Shown: piece after piece, positions 59,288-64,000 of the stretch
Layout of the letters: each line of letters opens with the position of its first letter
Position numbering within the stretch: position 1 is the first letter of the stretch
Position numbers and translations under genes: made by a program
From: Chryseolinea serpens
GTDB taxonomy: Bacteria > Bacteroidota > Bacteroidia > Cytophagales > Cyclobacteriaceae
NCBI RefSeq assembly: GCF_900129725.1
Contig: NZ_FQWQ01000002.1
Location: forward strand, 1,054,001-1,118,000
Direction of reading: 5' to 3'
Length of the DNA stretch: 64,000 nt
The notes under the pieces: model-generated
Told to the model about the DNA's origin: nothing
The model's input: the letters and a program-made list of their open reading frames with translations, nothing else
Database searches by the model: none

Positions 59288-60726
59288 TTTTCGGCTTTGA
59301 TCTTGTTTAGAAAAACATCCATGATGGTGGCGTATAATTTGTCCTTCAATATCTTATCCTCCATCCCGGAGTCGATGTTGGGGTTGTCGTTGATCTCGAT
59401 CACGTAGAACTTTCCGTCCACCTCCTTCATATCCACCCCATAGAGGCTGCGGCCGATGAGGGCCGTGGCCTTCAGGGCGGTCCGGATCAGTCCGGCCGGT
59501 GCGTTGTCTACGGCCACTGCCTCTACATCACCCTCGCGATTTTGCTTTTCCGAATTCCAGTTCACGATCTGCCAATGTTCGGTGGCCATAAAATATTTGC
59601 AAACATACAGCGGCTTGCCGTCAATGATGCCGACACGCCAGTCAAACGTCGTCGGTAAAAATTCCTGGGCAATGAGCAACTCCGATTTCACAAACATCTC
59701 GGTGCACACTTTTTTATACTCTTCCGGATCCTTGATCTTGAAAACGCCTTTGCTGAACGCACCATCGGGTTGCTTCAGGATGAAGGGATAAGGAAGCTTC
59801 TCCGAAAGGGCCTTATAGTTTTCTTTGCTCACCACATACGACTTGGGCGTGAGGATCTTGTTGGCCGTCAGCAATTCGTTGAGGTAAACTTTGTTGGTGC
59901 ATTTGAGGATGGACTCCGGATCGTCGATCACCGTCAGCCCCAGCGACTGGGCCTTCTTGGCGAAACGGAAGGTGTAGTGGTTCACGTAGGTGGTCTCGCG
60001 GATGAAGAGGGCGTCGTATTGAATAAGCTCATCGAAATCGTCGCGGGTGATCAACTCCACGTTGAAGCCGGCCTGGTCGCCGGCCTTGATGAATTTCTGG
60101 ATGGCTTTTTCGTCGGACGGAGGATTGGCGTCCTTCGGGTCAACGAGGATCGCCATGTCATATTTCTTTTTGTCGGGCCGCACTTCGCGTTTGCGCAGCA
60201 GGTAACGCTCTGCCGACGAACGCAGCAACGACTGGTCCTCTTCCGGTACTTCACCCAAACTCAACGGCTTGATGCTTTGCAGCACCCACTTGCTTCGCTT
60301 CGTGAACGTGGCCCGCAAACTCGGCGCCTGAATGTATTGAAAAAGTTGTTTCGCCAGCGGGTTCAGATCCTCTTCATTGCTGCTGCCAAAGTAAATATTG
60401 AACTCCACTTTGTCGGTGGTCACGCCCTTGAACGACGCCTGGATCAGGTCGTCGAAGTCCTGTGAATCTTCCCGCAGGATCGAGGGAAAACGCAGGTCCT
60501 GGATGGTCGATACGCCGGGCAGCACCTTGTGTTTCCGGGCTTCGGCCAGCAGCGACACGTAATAGCCGAGGCTTTGGTATTGGTAGCTTTTGCAAAGGTT
60601 GATCACCTTCAGTCCACGGGCCGGGTAATCTTCGCCCTCGATATACCGCGAAGGCGAAATGACTTCCACGTCTTCGAGATTGAACCGCCAGTGGCTGGGA
60701 TTTTCAACGATGATGAGTTTTGGCAT
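59284..60726 (-). CDS. RimK-type ATP-grasp ligase with RLAN-like N-terminal domain
   Basis: 480 residues from the Met at 60726 (MPKLIIVENPSHW). The N-terminal ~200 residues form a domain typical of the RimK-like ATP-grasp N-terminal (RLAN) family, beginning IIVENPSHWRFN and containing GYYVSLLAEARKHKVLPGVSTIQDLR. The ATP-grasp domain follows: DDPESILKCTNKVYLNELL, the nucleotide-binding LPYPFILKQPDGAFSKGVFKI and the metal-binding VIEINDNPNIDSG. It joins amino acids to a carboxylate via an acyl phosphate, as RimK adds glutamates to S6. Overlaps: the C39-like gene by 23 bp upstream and the GCS2 gene by 4 bp downstream. The product of the pathway is unknown. Confidence 0.9.
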   Translation of the reverse strand: MPKLIIVENPSHWRFNLEDVEVISPSRYIEGEDYPARGLKVINLCKSYQYQSLGYYVSLLAEARKHKVLPGVSTIQDLRFPSILREDSQDFDDLIQASFKGVTTDKVEFNIYFGSSNEEDLNPLAKQLFQYIQAPSLRATFTKRSKWVLQSIKPLSLGEVPEEDQSLLRSSAERYLLRKREVRPDKKKYDMAILVDPKDANPPSDEKAIQKFIKAGDQAGFNVELITRDDFDELIQYDALFIRETTYVNHYTFRFAKKAQSLGLTVIDDPESILKCTNKVYLNELLTANKILTPKSYVVSKENYKALSEKLPYPFILKQPDGAFSKGVFKIKDPEEYKKVCTEMFVKSELLIAQEFLPTTFDWRVGIIDGKPLYVCKYFMATEHWQIVNWNSEKQNREGDVEAVAVDNAPAGLIRTALKATALIGRSLYGVDMKEVDGKFYVIEINDNPNIDSGMEDKILKDKLYATIMDVFLNKIKAEK

Positions 60727-61447
60727 GGGTCTTTTTTTCTTTCGGTTCAATGACCATCAAATTGGCATCATAGGTAACGATGCCGAGCATGATACTGTTT
60801 ATGAGACGCGGAAAACTTACGCTGTATACTTGTCCTTTTCCCAGCGGGTTGGGTTCCATCGGGTCGGCGATGTAGGCGCAGTTCTTGGCTTCGTCGTAGC
60901 CCGTGATCACCACAAAGTGTCCGGAGGGTTCGCCCTTGATGCTGTCGTAGATGTCGAACTGTGGGATCTCGCGGGCGGTGCCGTAGAGATGGGTCGCACT
61001 AAGCCCCGCCAACAACGGAATGGAGCGATTCAGATAGTCTTTGATAAGATTCTCGTCCAACTCTGTGTTGCGCAGCTCACCGCCGGCTTGCAAGAAATTG
61101 ATGTAAGCCCGGGAGGCCACCTGCAATTTTCTACGCTTCACCTTGAACTCCATCTGGGCTTTCAACTGCTGGATCATCTTTTTCGACGAGGTCTTGAACC
61201 ACGTGGGGTCAAACACATTGAGATTGTAGGTATAGATGTGGGTGTTGTAGCCGCGCTTCAACGCGTGGTGACCCAGGAGCACGGCCAGGGTGCCGCCGAA
61301 TTTGAGCTGCTTCACCTCCTTGATCACTTCCTTGAGGGGAAGCTCGTCGCCATAATAGTTGTAGAGGGCATGCAGACAGGTGGGTCCGCAGGTAACATCG
61401 TCGGGTTGAGCCAGGATATCGAAACCGAGTACAAGTTCTTTTTTCAT
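60704..61447 (-). CDS. C39-like (papain-fold) peptidase
   Basis: 247 residues without signal peptide. Papain-like catalytic elements are Cys20 in DDVTCGPTCLHALYNYYG, His177 in SGHFVVITGYDE and Asp195 in YIADPMEPN. This is the C39/transglutaminase-like fold, whose bacteriocin-processing members cut after a double Gly; this member stands alone with no transporter. Family tail ends with Lys/His-rich sequence. The gene lies between the RMD1 protein and the RimK-type ligase in an overlapping operon, so it may cleave, recycle or trim the product of the two ligases. Starting ATG at 61447 fits the cytoplasmic MKKELVLGFDILAQ. Confidence 0.88.
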   Translation of the reverse strand: MKKELVLGFDILAQPDDVTCGPTCLHALYNYYGDELPLKEVIKEVKQLKFGGTLAVLLGHHALKRGYNTHIYTYNLNVFDPTWFKTSSKKMIQQLKAQMEFKVKRRKLQVASRAYINFLQAGGELRNTELDENLIKDYLNRSIPLLAGLSATHLYGTAREIPQFDIYDSIKGEPSGHFVVITGYDEAKNCAYIADPMEPNPLGKGQVYSVSFPRLINSIMLGIVTYDANLMVIEPKEKKTHAKTHHR

Positions 61448-61489
61448 ATCGGGTCTGCCCTCTTTTTTTGGGCGAGGGCCTGCTTCATG

Positions 61490-62287
61490 TCATGTAAGTT
61501 TGAGGAGTTTTGTGATCAGCAGATCGAAAACTTCCACGAGAATAAGAATGATTATGATCCATTCCAACAAACTGCTCTCCCTTTGGTTGATGACCTCTCT
61601 GAAAACGCCAAGATTGTCTTCAATGATACGCAACGTATACTCTATTTCACTGAAACGCACCCGCAGGTCGAAATGTTTGATAAGGCCTTGGTGCAACTTG
61701 TCCAGGTAGGCATCATCCCAAACCAGGTCCGGGGCATCGAAGATGTAAATATTTTCGGCGATGTCGTTTTGGGTGTTGAGGGCGCGGCCCATGAAGCGCA
61801 TCATGTTGTTGCGGCTCACTTTCAGCTTGCCCGTGGTCTCCAACTGGTTGGTGAAGATTTTTACCTCGGTCAATAAATTCTCGGTCACTTCGTGATAGTG
61901 GTCCAGGGCCACCGATTGGGCTAGGTTGAACATGGTGATGCGGATCACTTTGTCGTCGATCTTGTCGAGGATGAGTTCGTCGAAACCGAAGCGCAGCTCG
62001 TTGCCGGGGTTGGCGCTGATCACGTGGTCGTCGCGCAACGGGGTCACCACCTGGTTGCGTTGGAAGGCCTGCACGGTCTTGATGGCCCATTTCATCTCGT
62101 CTTCGGAATAGCCCGAAAAAACCACTACGCCGAAGTTGAAATAGTATTGAAATTTCTGTCCGTCGAAAAAATAGAAAAGTTCTGACGAGCTATCGGCCAG
62201 GGGCTTGATATCGAGGAAAGTTTTTATCCCTTTGATATCAAATTGATTGGCTACCAGGAATGCACAGAGTTTAACCGTTTGGGGCAT
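61490..62287 (-). CDS. RMD1/YagE-family (DUF155) protein
   Basis: 265 residues. DUF155 landmarks: LFYFFDGQKFQYYFNFGVVVFSGYSEDEMKW, DELILDKIDDKVIRITMFNLAQSVALDHYHEVTENLLTEV, and DAYLDKLHQGLIKHFDLRVRFSEIEYTLRIIEDNLGVFREVINQRESSLLEW, ending in a membrane helix (IIIILILVEVFDLLITKLLKL). Homologues in yeast mitochondria (Rmd1, Mrx10) act in ribosome or translation-related assembly. Here it heads the amidoligase operon with a 42-bp gap to the peptidase, so it could be a membrane anchor or chaperone of that complex. The role is not established. Confidence 0.86.
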   Translation of the reverse strand: MPQTVKLCAFLVANQFDIKGIKTFLDIKPLADSSSELFYFFDGQKFQYYFNFGVVVFSGYSEDEMKWAIKTVQAFQRNQVVTPLRDDHVISANPGNELRFGFDELILDKIDDKVIRITMFNLAQSVALDHYHEVTENLLTEVKIFTNQLETTGKLKVSRNNMMRFMGRALNTQNDIAENIYIFDAPDLVWDDAYLDKLHQGLIKHFDLRVRFSEIEYTLRIIEDNLGVFREVINQRESSLLEWIIIILILVEVFDLLITKLLKLT

Positions 62288-62383
62288 AGATCAGCCTTTC
62301 ACTAAAGATATAAATTTAAATTCATGGCCAGTTCATTTCCGTTTGTTGGAAATGTGAGAAATTACCGGCCTTTAACCTGAATA

Positions 62384-63142
62384 ATGAAAAAAGTCATCCT
62401 TACGTTGCTCTCCCTGGCAGTCTGTCTCAGCGCCTGGGCCTGGGGCGCCACGGGCCATCGCGCCACTGGTCTTGTTGCCGAAAAGCATCTCACCAAAAAA
62501 GCACGCAAAGAACTACAACGCATCCTCAACGGTCAGTCCATTGCTATGGCCAGCACCTGGATGGACGACATCCGTTCGGACTCCACCTATGATTATGCCA
62601 ACGACTGGCACTGGGTCACCATCCTGAACGGCCAGACCTATGAGCAAAGCGACAAAAACCCGCATGGAGACGTCATCCAAACCCTGGAGCGCCTCATCAA
62701 AGAATTGAAAACAAAAAAGCTAAGCCCCAAAGACGAACAAGAGCACGTGAAAATGCTCATCCACCTCATCGGCGACATCCACCAGCCCCTACACGTTGGC
62801 ATCAAGGACCAGGGTGGCAACCAGGTGAAAGTAAGCTGGTTCCGGGAAGACAGCAACCTGCACCGGGTTTGGGACAGCGACATGATCGACGGCACAAAAT
62901 TGAGCTATACCGAACTGGCCGAGTCGCTCGACAAACCCGACGCCACCCGGGTGGCCGCACTACAAAAAGCATCGGTACGCGATTGGGCAAAAGAAAGCAT
63001 CTCCTATCGCCCGCAAGTATATGCCTATGGGAACGGGAAGCTGGGCTATAAATACGCCTATGTCAACATGCCCCTCGTGCGCGAAAGGTTGATGATGGCC
63101 GGTATTCGTTTGGCCGGCATTTTGAATGAGATCTACAAGTGA
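62384..63142 (+). CDS. S1/P1-type zinc nuclease, exported
   Basis: 252 residues with signal peptide MKKVILTLLSLAVCLSAWA; cleavage leaves Trp20 as the new N-terminus (WGATGHRATGLVAEKHL), which in P1/S1 nucleases coordinates zinc through its amino group. Other zinc-cluster ligands are TWMDDIRSD, DWHWVTI, LIHLIGDIHQPLHVG and NLHRVWDSDMID. The enzyme degrades single-stranded DNA/RNA and dephosphorylates 3'-nucleotides, supplying nucleosides to the periplasm. A nucleoside/ribose scavenging operon lies at 17.8-22.3 kb. The start is 5' of a convergent-to-none neighbour; the upstream operon runs the other way (95-bp divergent gap). Confidence 0.93.
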   Translation: MKKVILTLLSLAVCLSAWAWGATGHRATGLVAEKHLTKKARKELQRILNGQSIAMASTWMDDIRSDSTYDYANDWHWVTILNGQTYEQSDKNPHGDVIQTLERLIKELKTKKLSPKDEQEHVKMLIHLIGDIHQPLHVGIKDQGGNQVKVSWFREDSNLHRVWDSDMIDGTKLSYTELAESLDKPDATRVAALQKASVRDWAKESISYRPQVYAYGNGKLGYKYAYVNMPLVRERLMMAGIRLAGILNEIYK

Positions 63143-63148
63143 TTGGTT

Positions 63149-64000
63149 TTATTCCGTTTTCAAACTCTGCACCGGGTTGGCCACCGCTGCCTTGATGGAT
63201 TGAAAGCTGACGGTAAACAACCCAATCAACATCACCAAAAAAGCTACGGAGGCAAACAGCCACCAGCTGAGCGTGATGCGATAAGGGTAATGCTGCAGCC
63301 AGCTGTCGGTCGCCAACCATGCCAGCGGTATGGAGATGACCAGCGAAATAACAATCAGCTTTAAAAAATCTGTTGAAAGAATAGAAACAATACTGCTCAC
63401 GGACGCGCCCAACACTTTGCGTATGCCGATTTCTTTTGTTCTTTTCTCGGCCGATAAAACCGATAGCCCAAACAAACCGATACAGGAAATAAAAATGGTG
63501 AGCATGGCACTCAATAAAATAATTTGCTTCCACCGGGCTTCTGCTTCATAAGCGGCGGCGTTTTTGCGGTCGAGAAAATTATAAGCATAAGCGTCGAGCG
63601 GGAACAATTGCCTGAATGTTTGTTGTATAAACGCGAGGCTTTGCGTCTCGCTGCCCGGGCGAATTTTTATATACATCATCCCATAATTATTTTGCGGGCT
63701 CATCGTAAACAATTCCGGCTCAACGGCATGTGTGAGCGGCTTGAAATGATAATTTTTTACAACACCGATAACCGTCAATTTTTCGTTGTTGTCGTAATTT
63801 GAGATCTGCTCGCCGATCGGGTTTTCCCAGCCGGCTTGCTTTACAAAACTTTCATTTACCAACACGCTCTTTGTTGAATCGGACGGAAACTGTGAAGAAA
63901 AATTTCTTCCCTGTACGATCGGGATCTTTAAGAGGGACAGGTACGATGTATCAACCGCCTGTAAAATTATATTGATCGGGCTATCGCCGTTCACTTTAAG
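63149..64000 (-). CDS. ABC transporter permease, MacB/FtsX type (5' part beyond window)
   Basis: About 284 C-terminal residues of a MacB-like permease; the frame remains open through the last base and GTG at 63994 is an internal Val, not a start. It includes the end of the periplasmic domain (GWENPIGEQISNYDNNEKLTVIGVVKNYHFKPL) and the second FtsX domain (ILLSAMLTIFISCIGLFGLSVLSAEKRTKEIGIRKVLGASVSSIVSIL), with closing SFQSIKAAVANPVQSLKTE. It is convergent with the S1/P1 nuclease (6 bp between stops). Family and topology as for the first gene of the window. Confidence 0.93.
   Translation of the reverse strand, partial: LKVNGDSPINIILQAVDTSYLSLLKIPIVQGRNFSSQFPSDSTKSVLVNESFVKQAGWENPIGEQISNYDNNEKLTVIGVVKNYHFKPLTHAVEPELFTMSPQNNYGMMYIKIRPGSETQSLAFIQQTFRQLFPLDAYAYNFLDRKNAAAYEAEARWKQIILLSAMLTIFISCIGLFGLSVLSAEKRTKEIGIRKVLGASVSSIVSILSTDFLKLIVISLVISIPLAWLATDSWLQHYPYRITLSWWLFASVAFLVMLIGLFTVSFQSIKAAVANPVQSLKTE

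Overview
The window looks like chromosome from a member of the Bacteroidota, most likely the order Cytophagales (Chryseolinea/Ohtaekwangia-like). The clues are many Bacteroidota-type families (long MacB/FtsX permeases, LytTR regulators with His_kinase-type sensors, a TonB-receptor with a CarboxypepD_reg-like N-terminus, DUF4403, DUF4260, 14-stranded or small OMP barrels), a TTG/TAnnTTTG promoter in front of the tRNA gene, GC content a little above 50 % by eye, and almost no strong Shine-Dalgarno sequences. No phage, plasmid, transposase, rRNA or CRISPR array is visible.

Layout. 0-5 kb: 3' end of an ABC permease, a 260-bp tandem duplication, two exported proteins of unknown function and a repeat-rich spacer. 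5-15.6 kb: DEAD-box RNA helicase, tRNA-Ala(GGC), a BCP-type peroxiredoxin, a LytTR two-component pair divergent from a TonB-receptor with an unusual C-terminal extension, then CutC, an aspartylglucosaminidase-type hydrolase and an NlpC/P60 lipoprotein. 15.6-22.3 kb: a GlcD-like oxidase, an unknown protein and a compact four-gene operon (ribokinase, exported ADP-ribosylglycohydrolase family protein, GRP-type sugar transporter, exported nucleoside hydrolase) that reads as a complete scavenging route for ribose from nucleosides or ADP-ribose. 22.3-28 kb: a YbdK/GCS2 ligase, asparagine synthase, a CPBP-like membrane protein, DUF4260, VOC and SnoaL-like proteins.

28.4-33.9 kb: five tandem paralogous outer-membrane barrels plus a remnant of a sixth, then a stand-alone SIR2-like protein and a lipoprotein. 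34-46 kb: an exported amidohydrolase, DUF4403, a nitrogen-assimilation group (Amt, OM porin-like barrel, GSII glutamine synthetase), a SET-domain protein and, convergent with it, a 1345-residue superfamily-1 helicase with a degenerate nuclease-like tail. 46-56 kb: an HhH protein, an exported metal-binding candidate with an exported truncated haemoglobin, HemA, a 1.6-kb non-coding graveyard rich in structured repeats and gene fragments, an AraC regulator divergent from a dihaem cytochrome, an ECF sigma factor with a membrane partner, a TraB/GumN protein and N-formylglutamate amidohydrolase.

56-64 kb: a heptamer repeat array forming a long inverted repeat, a membrane-anchored LytTR protein, and the most system-like locus of the window: an overlapping four-gene operon of RMD1/DUF155 protein, C39-like peptidase, RimK-type ATP-grasp ligase with an extra N-terminal domain, and a GCS2 ligase. 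It probably makes or attaches a small amide-bonded peptide of unknown structure. The window ends with an S1/P1 nuclease and another truncated ABC permease. Intergenic DNA carries at least four families of hairpin-forming dispersed repeats whose stems covary between copies.
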